64,000 nucleotides of DNA, from the NCBI GenBank assembly GCA_910579515.1, contig CAJTUV010000010.1, positions 1 through 64,000 on the forward strand, given 5' to 3'. The position numbers and the translations under genes were made by a program. Origin of the DNA: an uncultured Hungatella sp. Lineage in GTDB: Bacteria > Bacillota > Clostridia > Lachnospirales > Lachnospiraceae. The notes beneath the pieces were generated by a model, which was not told where the DNA came from, searched no databases, and saw nothing but the letters and a program-made list of their open reading frames with translations. Shown piece after piece: positions 26,224-35,743 of the stretch; position 1 is the first letter of the stretch, and the number at the start of each line of letters is the position of its first letter.

Positions 26224-27555
26224 CTAAAGAGCCTCCTTGATCACCTTCGCCATATAATCGATCATTGACTCTGTCATTCCTGGGTACAGCCCCACCCAGA
26301 AGGTATCCTCCATAATCCGGTCTGTTTGTTCCAGACTGCCCACGATCCGGTACCCTGTCCCTAACGCACGCATCTGGTCAAAGCAGGGATGTTTTGTCAG
26401 ATTTCCGGCAAATAACATTCTGGTCTGAACGCCTTTTTCTTCCACATATCTGACCACATCATTTCGGCTTACTCCCTCTTTGCAGGTAATCAAAAAGCCA
26501 AACCAGCTTGGTTTTGAACCTGGCACAGCCTCTGGCAATATCAGTTTATCTTTCACACTCTTTAGCTGACTGTAAAGTCTGTCAAAATTATATCGCCTTC
26601 TTTCCACAAAAGAAGGAAACTTCTCCAACTGTGCGCAGCCGATAGCCGCCTGCATGTCCGTAGCCTTCAAATTATATCCAAAATGGGAGTATACATATTT
26701 GTGGTCATAGCCAAGAGGCAGCTGCCCATATTGACGGTCAAACCGATGGCCGCACAAATTATCACGGCCAGACGGGCAGACACAATCCCGCCCCCAGTCT
26801 CTGAACGACCGGATAATTTTGTTTAAAAGAGGATTGTCTGTATATACAGCGCCTCCTTCTCCAGTCGTCATATGGTGAGGCGGATAAAAGCTGGAAGTTC
26901 CAATGTCGCCGATCGTACCGGAAAACTTTTCCTCACCGTTGATCCAATAGGTGGTGCCTAGCGCATCGCAGTTATCTTCTACCAGCCAGAGGTTATGTCT
27001 GTCACAAAATTGTTTCACAGCCGTCAGGTCAAACGGATTCCCCAGAGTATGGGCCAGCATGACCGCTTTGGTCTTTTCTGAGTATGCCTCTTCCAGCTTC
27101 GTCACATCAATATTGTATTGCGGGATGGTCACATCCACAAACACAGGAACCGCCCCATATTGAATCATCGGCGTCACGGTCGTGGGGAATCCTGCCGCCA
27201 CAGTAATCACTTCTTCTCCTGGCTTTATCTGACGTTCTCCCAGAAGAGGGGACGTAAGAGCCATAAATGCAAGAAGGTTTGCAGAAGAGCCAGAGTTGAC
27301 AAAAGAACAATATTTTATCCGAAGATACTTTGCCAGCTTTTTTTCAAACTCTTCTGTATAACGCCCTGAAGTCAGCCAAAATTCCAGACTGGAATCTATT
27401 AGATTTTTCATTTCCTGTTTATCATATACCCGGGACGCATAGGGAATGCGGTCTCCCTCTCGATAGTCTTTTTTCTGATGAAAACGGTCGCAATACTCTC
27501 CTACCAGTTCCAGAATCTCCTGCCTGGCCTGGGCTTCTGTTTTATTTTCAAACAT
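26224..27555 (-). CDS. rfbH: CDP-4-keto-6-deoxy-D-glucose 3-dehydrase (RfbH/DdhC)
   Basis: A PMP- and [2Fe-2S]-dependent enzyme that removes the C3 hydroxyl in 3,6-dideoxyhexose synthesis. The 443-residue protein belongs to the DegT/DnrJ/EryC1 fold, but the usual PLP-lysine is replaced by histidine (PPHHMTTGEGG, His 227-228), the hallmark of this dehydrase. Cys196, Cys258, Cys260 and Cys268 match the four iron-sulfur ligand positions known for the family. I start at MFENK; an in-frame ATG 12 bp earlier is too close to its GAAGGG. The gene overlaps rfbG by 8 bp. The partner reductase (E3, DdhD/RfbI) is not in the window. Confidence 0.93.
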   Translation of the reverse strand: MFENKTEAQARQEILELVGEYCDRFHQKKDYREGDRIPYASRVYDKQEMKNLIDSSLEFWLTSGRYTEEFEKKLAKYLRIKYCSFVNSGSSANLLAFMALTSPLLGERQIKPGEEVITVAAGFPTTVTPMIQYGAVPVFVDVTIPQYNIDVTKLEEAYSEKTKAVMLAHTLGNPFDLTAVKQFCDRHNLWLVEDNCDALGTTYWINGEEKFSGTIGDIGTSSFYPPHHMTTGEGGAVYTDNPLLNKIIRSFRDWGRDCVCPSGRDNLCGHRFDRQYGQLPLGYDHKYVYSHFGYNLKATDMQAAIGCAQLEKFPSFVERRRYNFDRLYSQLKSVKDKLILPEAVPGSKPSWFGFLITCKEGVSRNDVVRYVEEKGVQTRMLFAGNLTKHPCFDQMRALGTGYRIVGSLEQTDRIMEDTFWVGLYPGMTESMIDYMAKVIKEAL

Positions 27556-28633
27556 GATTCTCACCATCCCTTCTGAAAAATTCTTCGATCTGCCGATCCA
27601 TAACCTGTCCCATGTCCTCTCCTGCCAGATACGCTTTGGTCCACTCTACAGCCTTCTGAACAGCTTCCCCCACATTCCAGCGGGGCCGCCATCCAAAAAT
27701 CGCTTTTAATTTTGAGCAGTCCAGCTTCAGGAAATTAGCCTCATGGGGGCCGCCGTCATAACGATCTGTCCATCCGGCCTCTTCTCCCCATGCCTGGCAG
27801 AATAAATCCACCAGTACTCCGGTAGTGATACAGTCTCTGTCGTCCGGCCCCACATTATAGTATCCCTCAAACTTAGGATCTTTCCACTGCTTCATGGCTA
27901 TAAGAAGATAGACGAAAAGCGGTTCCAGAACATGCTGATAGGGTCTGATGGAGTATGGGTTTCTCACCACGATTTCCTGATGCGCACACACGGCCCTGAC
28001 ACAGTCAGGAATGATCCGGTCCCTTGCAAAATCGCCGCCGCCAATCACATTTCCGGCTCTGGAAGTAGAAATGGCACACTGCCCTGATTCAAAAAAGGAC
28101 TTCTTATAACTGTGAGTCACCAGTTCAGAACAAGACTTACTATTAGAATAGGGGTCATAACCGTCTAATGGATCACACTCTCTGTACCCATATTCCCACT
28201 CCTTATTATCATATACTTTATCTGTGGTTACGTTTAAAAATGACCGGACAGTGGAAGTTCTTCTGATACATTCCAACACATAAACAGTCCCCATAACATT
28301 GGTTTCATAGGTGTACACTGGTTCCTTATAAGAATCTCTCACAATAGGCTGAGCTGCAAGGTGGAAAACCACCTCCGGTTTTACCGTTTCAAAAACTTCC
28401 AGCAAGTGCCTAAAATCCCTCACATCCCCCGTATAACTTTCCATCGTATCTTCCAGTCCCGCCACATCAAACAAGGCAGGATCTGTAGGCGGCGCCAGAC
28501 TATAGCCACTGACCTTGGCGCCCAGCTTCTCAAGCAGCCGGCACATCCAGCTCCCTTTAAAACCTGTATGCCCTGTCACCAAAACCCGTTTTCCCTGATA
28601 AAATTCCTGCAATTCCTTCCAACTTTCATCCAT
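27548..28633 (-). CDS. rfbG: CDP-glucose 4,6-dehydratase
   Basis: Converts CDP-glucose to CDP-4-keto-6-deoxyglucose. The 361-residue short-chain-dehydrogenase-fold protein has GHTGFKGSW at the NAD-binding loop, the TTDKVYDN active-site block, and the YSNSK catalytic Tyr-Lys pair. The start at MDESW follows AGGGG and sits 11 bp after rfbF; a frame extending 96 bp further into rfbF lacks a ribosome site. It is the middle gene of the RfbF-RfbG-RfbH trio. Confidence 0.95.
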   Translation of the reverse strand: MDESWKELQEFYQGKRVLVTGHTGFKGSWMCRLLEKLGAKVSGYSLAPPTDPALFDVAGLEDTMESYTGDVRDFRHLLEVFETVKPEVVFHLAAQPIVRDSYKEPVYTYETNVMGTVYVLECIRRTSTVRSFLNVTTDKVYDNKEWEYGYRECDPLDGYDPYSNSKSCSELVTHSYKKSFFESGQCAISTSRAGNVIGGGDFARDRIIPDCVRAVCAHQEIVVRNPYSIRPYQHVLEPLFVYLLIAMKQWKDPKFEGYYNVGPDDRDCITTGVLVDLFCQAWGEEAGWTDRYDGGPHEANFLKLDCSKLKAIFGWRPRWNVGEAVQKAVEWTKAYLAGEDMGQVMDRQIEEFFRRDGENHV

Positions 28634-28644
28634 CCGATTCGCCC

Positions 28645-29421
28645 CTAATCTTTCCACTTTTTCCACGGCGCCCTGCCGCTCTGCCACAGCTCCTCTAATT
28701 TCTTCATCTCTCGCTGGGTATCCATACATTGCCAGAAACCATCATGATGAAAACTCATGAGCTGCCTTTCTGCCACCAATCGTTCCACAGGCCCTTTTTC
28801 AAACACCGTATCGTCCCCGTCAAGATAGTCAAATATCTCTGGATTTAAAACCATATAGCCGCCATTTACCAAGCTGGCATCCTTCTCATTTTTTTCCCGA
28901 AATGACATCACCTCATTTTCTGAAGAAATATCTAAAATTCCCTTCATCTGAGCGATATTCACAGTAGTCATAGTGGCAATCCTTCCATGGCTTTTATGAA
29001 ACTCCCAGAGAGCCGCCAGATCCACATCACACAGGCCGTCTCCGTAAGTAAGCATAAAAGGATGGTCTCCAATGTAGGGGCGAATCCGTTTGATACGTCC
29101 TCCTGTCATGGTATAAAGCCCTGTGTCTACTAAAGTCACCTTCCAGGGTTCAGAAAAATTGCTGTGAACTTCCATCTTATTATTTGCCAAATCAAAGGTC
29201 ACATCCGACATATGAAGAAAATAATCTGCAAAAAACTCCTTTACCACGTACTGCTTATACCCCAGGCATATGACAAACTCATGAAATCCAAATTGCGAGT
29301 AATACTTCATAATGTGCCACAATATGGGTTTTCCGCCAATTTCAATCATGGGCTTTGGCTTTAAATGGCTTTGTTCACTGAGCCTGGTTCCCAATCCTCC
29401 GGCCAACAATACTACCTTCAT
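28645..29421 (-). CDS. rfbF: Glucose-1-phosphate cytidylyltransferase
   Basis: Makes CDP-glucose from CTP and glucose-1-phosphate, the entry to CDP-3,6-dideoxyhexoses. The 258-residue protein starts MKVVLLAGGLGTRLSEQ, the nucleotidyltransferase loop, with KPKPMIEIGGKPI following and LTYGDGLCDVD near residue 127. The length and these motifs match RfbF. GGAGGAAG precedes the ATG. Confidence 0.95.
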   Translation of the reverse strand: MKVVLLAGGLGTRLSEQSHLKPKPMIEIGGKPILWHIMKYYSQFGFHEFVICLGYKQYVVKEFFADYFLHMSDVTFDLANNKMEVHSNFSEPWKVTLVDTGLYTMTGGRIKRIRPYIGDHPFMLTYGDGLCDVDLAALWEFHKSHGRIATMTTVNIAQMKGILDISSENEVMSFREKNEKDASLVNGGYMVLNPEIFDYLDGDDTVFEKGPVERLVAERQLMSFHHDGFWQCMDTQREMKKLEELWQSGRAPWKKWKD

Positions 29422-29435
29422 GATTTCTTCCTCCG

Positions 29436-30809
29436 TTATTCATGAAACACGTTCCAGTTGTTCTCCTTTAATATCGTAAGAGCCTGTCTGACCATAGCGC
29501 CGCTGTCATCTGCATAAGTCCGGTATTCAAAGGCTGCCCGCAGCTCGTCGTCGGTTTTTTGCTCAAAATCCAGCGCAATCTGAGCCCGCTCCACACAGGT
29601 CAGTTTCCTCCAGGGCATCACCCTTAATTCTCTCCAGGTAGTGCAAAGATTCCCTCCCAGAAACAGAACCAGAATCCCGATCATAATTCCCTGATGGAGC
29701 TTTTTTAAACCAGACCGTTCTTTCCACAGAAGTCCAAACGTCAAAAGTATTCCCAAAACTCCAATCTGAAACTGCACCGCATAGCGGGAACTCATACCAT
29801 AATTTTCCATAAAAAACGACCATCTGGAAAGCACAATCAACACATGGTTCATTCCTCCAGCCACAATCAGAATCAGAGGAAACAGGGTTTTCTCATAAAT
29901 CCGATATCGGAACTGCTGCCACAAGACCAGAAGATAAGCAGCCCCTACTGTCAGTCCTATGACAAAATATGGTACATTGGAATGAAAAAATTCTGCAGCT
30001 GCCTCTCCGCCCACTACTGTGGAACACAAAGACTTTAAAAAGAAACGGACAAAGTAACTGGGCACATCCAAAAGATACTCAAACAGCGTCCCCTCCACTT
30101 TTGCTGCACTGGATTTCACCTGCGCGGTGCTCCACAGATAACACAAAAAAGGGAGTACGACACAAATCCCATATTGAAGATACCGCCTGTCCCACTTTTT
30201 CGTCTTTTTATGAACCGTAAGCAGACAGAAGCAGTATCCCAAAAGCAGTACTCCCACATATACGGCACAGTAAGGTCCTGCCACTCCCAAGATCAAAATC
30301 CAGGGCAGGAGCAGCATTTTCAGATGATCTCCCTTTTTCTCCTGTCCTGACCACACTCTGTCCCACACCAGATAATGATAATAGAATCCTGCAAATGCCA
30401 GAAAGTGTACCCATCCGCTTCCATTATTCATCATCTCCCATTTATTCAGGCTGAAAAAGACTGCCATGATCACGCCAAACCATAGAGGACTTATCTTTTT
30501 CCAGACACAATAAGCAGCAAGGATCAAAGCTCCTAATCCCAGGGAAAGAAGACCTAGCGCCTGGTCAAAACGAATGCTGTAATGGAACAAAGACGTGTTA
30601 ATGATTCTGGCCGCATAATTGATCGGGATTCTGGTCAGCACATCCCGCACCAAAAATTTATCTGGATTCCAAACGTCTGGCAGATAGCTGTTGACCAGCC
30701 TGATATAGTCCGAATACACCACATCATAAAACGATTGTTTCAAATACCAAATCCCAAACACCACTCCTATGACCGGTATCATGTAGTACCACTTTTGCTT
30801 TTTTTCCAT
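29436..30809 (-). CDS. Polytopic membrane protein of the glycan locus, unknown
   Basis: A 457-residue protein with about ten hydrophobic segments and a short C-terminal soluble tail (about 395-457). I recognise no named family. A loop after the first helix contains DYIRLVNSYLPDVWNPDKF, reminiscent of the acidic first periplasmic loop of GT-C glycosyltransferases. GGAAAGGG precedes the ATG and it is followed 14 bp later by rfbF. It could be a GT-C glycosyltransferase using a polyprenyl-linked sugar, or a polymerase. Confidence 0.65.
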   Translation of the reverse strand: MEKKQKWYYMIPVIGVVFGIWYLKQSFYDVVYSDYIRLVNSYLPDVWNPDKFLVRDVLTRIPINYAARIINTSLFHYSIRFDQALGLLSLGLGALILAAYCVWKKISPLWFGVIMAVFFSLNKWEMMNNGSGWVHFLAFAGFYYHYLVWDRVWSGQEKKGDHLKMLLLPWILILGVAGPYCAVYVGVLLLGYCFCLLTVHKKTKKWDRRYLQYGICVVLPFLCYLWSTAQVKSSAAKVEGTLFEYLLDVPSYFVRFFLKSLCSTVVGGEAAAEFFHSNVPYFVIGLTVGAAYLLVLWQQFRYRIYEKTLFPLILIVAGGMNHVLIVLSRWSFFMENYGMSSRYAVQFQIGVLGILLTFGLLWKERSGLKKLHQGIMIGILVLFLGGNLCTTWRELRVMPWRKLTCVERAQIALDFEQKTDDELRAAFEYRTYADDSGAMVRQALTILKENNWNVFHE

Positions 30810-30847
30810 GTTTTCCCTTTCCTGTCTGACAAGTTCCCACTCTGAGA

Positions 30848-32608
30848 TTAGTCTGTCGTTATACGCACCATCAGAGCAAGGCGGCTTTCTCCCCGTTTTT
30901 CATAGATATTTTTCAGATAAAAGTTGTTTTCAAATTCCAATTCCACTGTATCATAAGGTCCAGTCTGCAAATCTACATACGTAATATTATTGTCAATCTC
31001 CACTTCTTCTACCAAAACTCCATCTTGATATATAGCAGAAATCTCTTCTCCAGTCATAGAGCCAGGATACAGAAGCTGAAGGTGAATGGCTCCGCTCTCC
31101 CCAGTCATAACCCGAATCTTCGCGCTTTCCTCCATCCAGGTGTCTGGATAATATCCATATACAGCCTCACACTTTATTTCTTTCACAAAATTTGTAATAT
31201 CCTGATAAGCACACGCTTTCGGCTCCTCCCGCAAAATCAGCATATTATTGGTCACCTGTCCGAAATCCCGGATAGAGCGAACAAACGATACCACAATACC
31301 TTCCGTCTTCTGTCTGCCATGAAACGTTTTCAGAAAAGTTTTTATGTCAGACTCTTCCATACCATAGGAATTATTTAAAATGTAAATCCGTTTTCCAAAA
31401 ACAATCTCTCCATATTTTTCATACGTTTGTTCTGCCAGAGAATTGGCCCGCTGCTGACTCTGCCAAAAAGAAAACTGAGGATATGTCCTGCGATAGTACA
31501 TCTCTACCGGACACGCCAGCATACTATAAATAATCAGAACAAAAATACATGCAAGCATACGATGATAATCAGGCAAAGTCTTCTCTCCATGGCCTGCAAT
31601 CACCCCACACATATAAACCAGAAATAGACCGACTGCTGTCACAGGAACATAAAGCCAGAATATATCCGTCTGCTCAGAAATTCCCACATTTGCCATATTG
31701 CAGCCAATAAACAGCGCAAACAATAAGGTATTACATAAAATGCTCTTCTGCTGTGTTTTCTCTTTGATAAACTTTACCAAAAAGGCCAATGTGATACCAA
31801 TTATCACCACATAGGACACAATATTCAGTCCCTTCGCCCACCTGGGAGCTGCCGGCCAGCCTGAATTTGAAAGAAACTTTCCCACAGCGCCAAGCCCCTC
31901 TATCTGCACCCAGAAGACAGAGCCTGTGGCAAAGAGCCAAATCACTTGTACAAGTACAAACACGCCTGCTGCCACAGCTCCGTTCCATGGTTTCTTTTTT
32001 ACCTTCATAAGAAATGCCGCCGCCAAAACCAAAATCAGCGTGACAAACCGTTCATGGACAAAGCAGATCCCAAAATACAGCAAACTGGCCGCCACAAAAA
32101 AGGGCTGTTCTTTTTCCGTCTGATTCACATATTGAAACACACAATATAAAATTCCAATCGCCATCCACAGAGCCATACTCTCCAAAAGCCCACTCACCTG
32201 AGAAATCTGGTAACAGGACCACCTGGACAAAAGGTATAAAAATCCTCCCAAGATGCCAAGAATACTGTTTTTGGAAATGCTCCGCCCAAACCGAAACACC
32301 GTATAGGCAATCAGTCCATTTATTATTATATTACAAGGCACAAACCAAGATATGTGGGTGCCCACCACCGCAAACTGAATATATGCGAATAAGTAATATA
32401 CAAATCGGAAAGAAGGGTTTCCAATCGGAAATATAAATCTCCAAAAAGGCTGTCCATTATAAAAAGACCATAAGGATAGGTCCTCGCCAGAAAGCCCTCT
32501 GATTTCAATCCCATGGTTGATCATAAAGGCAAATGCCAATAAAATTCCGGCAAACACCGCTTCATCCCTCCAGCGATAAATCTTCACGAAGGAATTCTTT
32601 CTCTCCAT
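30848..32608 (-). CDS. Large polytopic membrane protein with external C-terminal domain
   Basis: A 586-residue protein with about 11 hydrophobic segments between residues 15 and 375, then a soluble domain of about 200 residues (about 385-586) rich in beta-strand-like patterns. No named family is recognised with confidence. The first-loop HGIEIRGLSGEDLS contains acidic residues as in GT-C enzymes. The start at MERKN follows GAGGAGG; the longer frame has none. It may be a glycosyltransferase acting outside the membrane. Confidence 0.65.
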   Translation of the reverse strand: MERKNSFVKIYRWRDEAVFAGILLAFAFMINHGIEIRGLSGEDLSLWSFYNGQPFWRFIFPIGNPSFRFVYYLFAYIQFAVVGTHISWFVPCNIIINGLIAYTVFRFGRSISKNSILGILGGFLYLLSRWSCYQISQVSGLLESMALWMAIGILYCVFQYVNQTEKEQPFFVAASLLYFGICFVHERFVTLILVLAAAFLMKVKKKPWNGAVAAGVFVLVQVIWLFATGSVFWVQIEGLGAVGKFLSNSGWPAAPRWAKGLNIVSYVVIIGITLAFLVKFIKEKTQQKSILCNTLLFALFIGCNMANVGISEQTDIFWLYVPVTAVGLFLVYMCGVIAGHGEKTLPDYHRMLACIFVLIIYSMLACPVEMYYRRTYPQFSFWQSQQRANSLAEQTYEKYGEIVFGKRIYILNNSYGMEESDIKTFLKTFHGRQKTEGIVVSFVRSIRDFGQVTNNMLILREEPKACAYQDITNFVKEIKCEAVYGYYPDTWMEESAKIRVMTGESGAIHLQLLYPGSMTGEEISAIYQDGVLVEEVEIDNNITYVDLQTGPYDTVELEFENNFYLKNIYEKRGESRLALMVRITTD

Positions 32609-32634
32609 AGGCTTTTTCCTCCTCGCCTTTGTAT

Positions 32635-33414
32635 TTACCACTCCTGAGAAGCTTTTTTATAAAACTTCATCAGAAACTCCACTACAGGTTCAGGCCAAAA
32701 ACGCTCAAACATCTGCCGCTCTTCTGTTTCCCTGCGATGATTCTCAATACATACTTTTGTAGCGGCTCCATCATGAATCCGATAATACAGAAGGGGCTTT
32801 TCCACACAGACAAACCGGCCCGGCCATTTTGCCAAATCCACCATGCAGTCCCAATCCAGAGCATAACGATACTCTGAATGAAAAATCGGATCTGGCAAAT
32901 AATTTTTCCGATAAGCGCAGGATGGGCACATCACCGGATTCCCAAGCAGAAGTCCGCTTTTTTTCACTGCCTCTCTGTCTGCCAGTCCGTGAAACCTAAG
33001 AGGCAGACGCAAAGTCTTCTTCACCAATTCCTTCAGGCTCCATCTTTGCACATTCCCGTTCTTTATGGTAACCGCATCCGTCATAAATACGGTCATATCC
33101 GGCCAGCGCTCATAACTTTTTTTCAATTCTTCCACATAATGTTTTCCATACATGTCGTCCTGGTGGGCAATGGTTACAAATTCCCCCTCTGCCTTTTCTA
33201 TAGCAAAGTTCCAGTCCGCCTGTATATCGCTTTCCCCTTCCCTTACATAAAGGGGAATCCCCTGCTTCTCCATGATTTCCGTAAGCCAGGCGCTGGGCGT
33301 TGAGGTTGTGCAGATGATTTCTGTATTCTCTGTCTGGCTCTTTAGGGAACGAATACAAGATAGAAGGTACGGCGACTTCTGATATGCACAAATCACGAAT
33401 GTATGAACCCCCAT
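32635..33414 (-). CDS. Glycosyltransferase family 2
   Basis: A 259-residue GT-A enzyme without membrane segments. The N-terminal HTFVICAYQKSPYL opens the nucleotide-binding fold, and IAHQDDMY near residue 82 is the metal-binding D-x-D-like site. The start at MGVHT follows AAGGAGG; the frame extends 120 bp upstream over the gmhA end without a ribosome site. Donor and acceptor are unknown, but it directly follows the four GDP-heptose genes, so a heptosyltransferase role is possible. Confidence 0.82.
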   Translation of the reverse strand: MGVHTFVICAYQKSPYLLSCIRSLKSQTENTEIICTTSTPSAWLTEIMEKQGIPLYVREGESDIQADWNFAIEKAEGEFVTIAHQDDMYGKHYVEELKKSYERWPDMTVFMTDAVTIKNGNVQRWSLKELVKKTLRLPLRFHGLADREAVKKSGLLLGNPVMCPSCAYRKNYLPDPIFHSEYRYALDWDCMVDLAKWPGRFVCVEKPLLYYRIHDGAATKVCIENHRRETEERQMFERFWPEPVVEFLMKFYKKASQEW

Positions 33415-33427
33415 GGTTCTTCCTCCT

Positions 33428-34057
33428 TTATCCAAAAAAACGCTCCTCCAGCATGAGACATAAGGTATGATAGATAGGAAGATGAAGTTCTTGAATCTTA
33501 TACGTTTCTGTCTCTGGTACGACAACTGCCACATCTGAGATTCGTCTCAAATCCCCGCCGTCTCTTCCGGTCAGTCCAATTATCTTTAACCCTTTTGCCT
33601 TGGCGGTCACACAAGCATAATAGATGTTGGCAGAATTTCCCGATGTTGAGATTCCCAAAAACACATCCCCTGCCTCTCCATATCCTAACACCTGCTGGGC
33701 ATAAACCATCTGACCGTCAACATCATTTAAAAAGGCTGTAGACAATCCGGGATGGCCGGTAAGCGCGATAGCCGGAAGACTTCCCTGAAGCTTTTGGGCT
33801 AATCGTTTACCCATTTCAGGATCTGCCTTTTCTAATCCCGAGAGCACCTCCTGTGGCAATGGCCTCTTTTTCTTGAACCCCTTCATTAATTCCCCTACAA
33901 TATGCTCTGAGTCTGCAGCGCTTCCCCCGTTTCCTGCCACCAAAAGCTTATGCCCGCTCTCATAACACTCCTTTAAAAGCACATATGCAGCATAGATTGG
34001 CTCCCGCATCTGCTCTAATGCAGGATACCGTTCAGTTAATTCTTTCAGATAATCCAT
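33428..34057 (-). CDS. gmhA: Sedoheptulose-7-phosphate isomerase
   Basis: Converts sedoheptulose-7-phosphate to D-glycero-D-manno-heptose-7-phosphate. The 209-residue SIS-fold protein has the GmhA phosphate loop VAGNGGSAADSEHIVGEL (about 48-65), GISTSGNS, and a conserved C-terminal HTLC segment. The start at MDYLKEL lies 1 bp after the gmhB stop (TGAgATG); translation is probably coupled. Part of the GDP-heptose set with gmhB, hddA and hddC. Confidence 0.93.
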   Translation of the reverse strand: MDYLKELTERYPALEQMREPIYAAYVLLKECYESGHKLLVAGNGGSAADSEHIVGELMKGFKKKRPLPQEVLSGLEKADPEMGKRLAQKLQGSLPAIALTGHPGLSTAFLNDVDGQMVYAQQVLGYGEAGDVFLGISTSGNSANIYYACVTAKAKGLKIIGLTGRDGGDLRRISDVAVVVPETETYKIQELHLPIYHTLCLMLEERFFG

Positions 34058-34058
34058 C

Positions 34059-34676
34059 TCACATCCCACTTTCTTTTTCTCTGGTGATAATATAGTTTGC
34101 TGCGTCCACAAGAGTTTTGGCGTAAAAATCATAAATAGGTCTTTCCCCTTTCTCTTCCATCTCTTTTTTTAAAGAGAAGCCATAACCAGTTCCCACTAGA
34201 ATCCCCTTGACTCCATATCGAAGGCCCGCCTCAATATCAATCCATTTATCTCCAATCATATAGGAATGGGATTTCTCCACAAAAAAACGCTTTTCCGCCA
34301 TCTCAAACATCCCAATTTCCGGTTTGCGGCAATGGCAAACCTGTTTATACTTGCCCACTCCATAAACGGGATGGTGCGGGCAGTAGTAAAACGCATCAAT
34401 CCAGGCTCCCTCTTTTTTCAGTTGTTCATTCATATATTCATGCAGGCGCTCCACGTCTTTACACGTATAGTATCCCCTGGCTACCCCCGCCTGATTGGTA
34501 ATCACCACCAGTTTAAAGCCAGCCTGTCGAAGCATCCTTACGGCCTGGGAAACTCCATCCAAAAAGTGCAGATCCTCTGGTTTATGAAGATAATGAACCT
34601 CTTCATTGATGGTGCCATCTCTGTCTAAAAACACTACCTTTTCCAATCTTTCCCTGCCCCTTTCTGAATCTTTCAA
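34059..34676 (-). CDS. gmhB: D-glycero-D-manno-heptose-1,7-bisphosphate 7-phosphatase
   Basis: A HAD phosphatase of 205 residues that removes the 7-phosphate from heptose bisphosphate. D18 and D20 lie in FLDRDGTIN. The zinc-binding CxHH...CHC loop typical of GmhB is visible as CPHHP and CHCRKP around residues 98-118. The start overlaps the hddA stop by 4 bp (ATGA). Confidence 0.92.
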   Translation of the reverse strand: MKDSERGRERLEKVVFLDRDGTINEEVHYLHKPEDLHFLDGVSQAVRMLRQAGFKLVVITNQAGVARGYYTCKDVERLHEYMNEQLKKEGAWIDAFYYCPHHPVYGVGKYKQVCHCRKPEIGMFEMAEKRFFVEKSHSYMIGDKWIDIEAGLRYGVKGILVGTGYGFSLKKEMEEKGERPIYDFYAKTLVDAANYIITREKESGM

Positions 34677-35743
34677 AACGGAAACTCATAAGGTCCGTTG
34701 GACATCTGCACCTTAACGGTATCGTAATCCCATCGGTCCTCATCCGCAATCCAAGACTGAGCTCCCCTTAATTCAAAATTCCAGTCTGCCAGCTGCCCGC
34801 CTGCCGCTTCCATCCGAGCCGCCACCTTATGTCTCACATTATAAGGACAGTATAATAACAAATAACCTCCGCCGCCGGCTCCTAACAATTTTCCGCCTAA
34901 AGCCCCGCCTTTAAGGGCCTCTTCATAAAGCTGATCGATCTGGGGATTGGAAATTTTGCTGCTCATCTTCTTTTTACTCTGCCATCCATAATCCAACAGC
35001 TTGCCAAAGCTGTGGAGATTTCCCTTTAGCAGCTCATCCTTCATGGCATACGCCAAAGCCTTTACCTCGCACATCGCGTCAAAGGCGTCTTTTTTCCCGT
35101 AATTCTTTACCTGATCCTTAATAATATTGGCGGATACATGGATTTTGCCGGTATAACACAACAACAGGTTATACTGCAGTTCATGAAGGATCTCCTTCTT
35201 GATTCGCAGTGGGTTCACCACCACATTATTCCGCCCATGAAACTCAATAAAATTGAATCCGCCAAATGTGGATGCATACTGATCCTGATAGCCTCCGTCG
35301 ATCCTTAAATCTTCCCTCTCTACCTCATAGGCCAAGTCTGCAAGGGCATAGGAATCCATAGCAAGACCTTTCCAACGGGCCATAGCCACTAAAAGAGAGA
35401 CCATAACCGTAGAAGAAGTGCCAAGGCCAGAGCCCGGCGGTGCATCACACTGCAAGTACACCTCGCACCCCTGCTTGATATTCATTGTTTTTAAAGCTGC
35501 TGTCACCAAATCCAGTTTTCCGTCATACACATAGTTTTCACTGGTATTATATTTTACGGTCATATCAAAATCCAAAGAGTGAACGATAATCTGATCGTCC
35601 TCTCTTGGAACAATGGAGCAGTACGCATACTTATTAATCGTACTTCCAATAACCGCGCCGCCCTGCTCCTCACAGAAGGGAGCCACATCCGTACCTCCGC
35701 CGCCAAAGCTGATTCTTAAAGGCGCTCTGCCTCTGATTACCAT
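34673..35743 (-). CDS. hddA: D-glycero-D-manno-heptose-7-phosphate kinase
   Basis: A GHMP-family kinase of 356 residues. The N-terminal RAPLRISFGGGGTD and the ATP loop PPGSGLGTSS (about 103-112) are diagnostic, and LLGAGGGGYLLLY lies near residue 300. In the GDP-heptose pathway HddA gives the alpha-1,7-bisphosphate, the anomer for the GDP route; the ADP route uses the bifunctional HldE instead. A fucose- or galactokinase role is the alternative, but four adjacent pathway genes make it unlikely. Confidence 0.9.
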   Translation of the reverse strand: MVIRGRAPLRISFGGGGTDVAPFCEEQGGAVIGSTINKYAYCSIVPREDDQIIVHSLDFDMTVKYNTSENYVYDGKLDLVTAALKTMNIKQGCEVYLQCDAPPGSGLGTSSTVMVSLLVAMARWKGLAMDSYALADLAYEVEREDLRIDGGYQDQYASTFGGFNFIEFHGRNNVVVNPLRIKKEILHELQYNLLLCYTGKIHVSANIIKDQVKNYGKKDAFDAMCEVKALAYAMKDELLKGNLHSFGKLLDYGWQSKKKMSSKISNPQIDQLYEEALKGGALGGKLLGAGGGGYLLLYCPYNVRHKVAARMEAAGGQLADWNFELRGAQSWIADEDRWDYDTVKVQMSNGPYEFPF

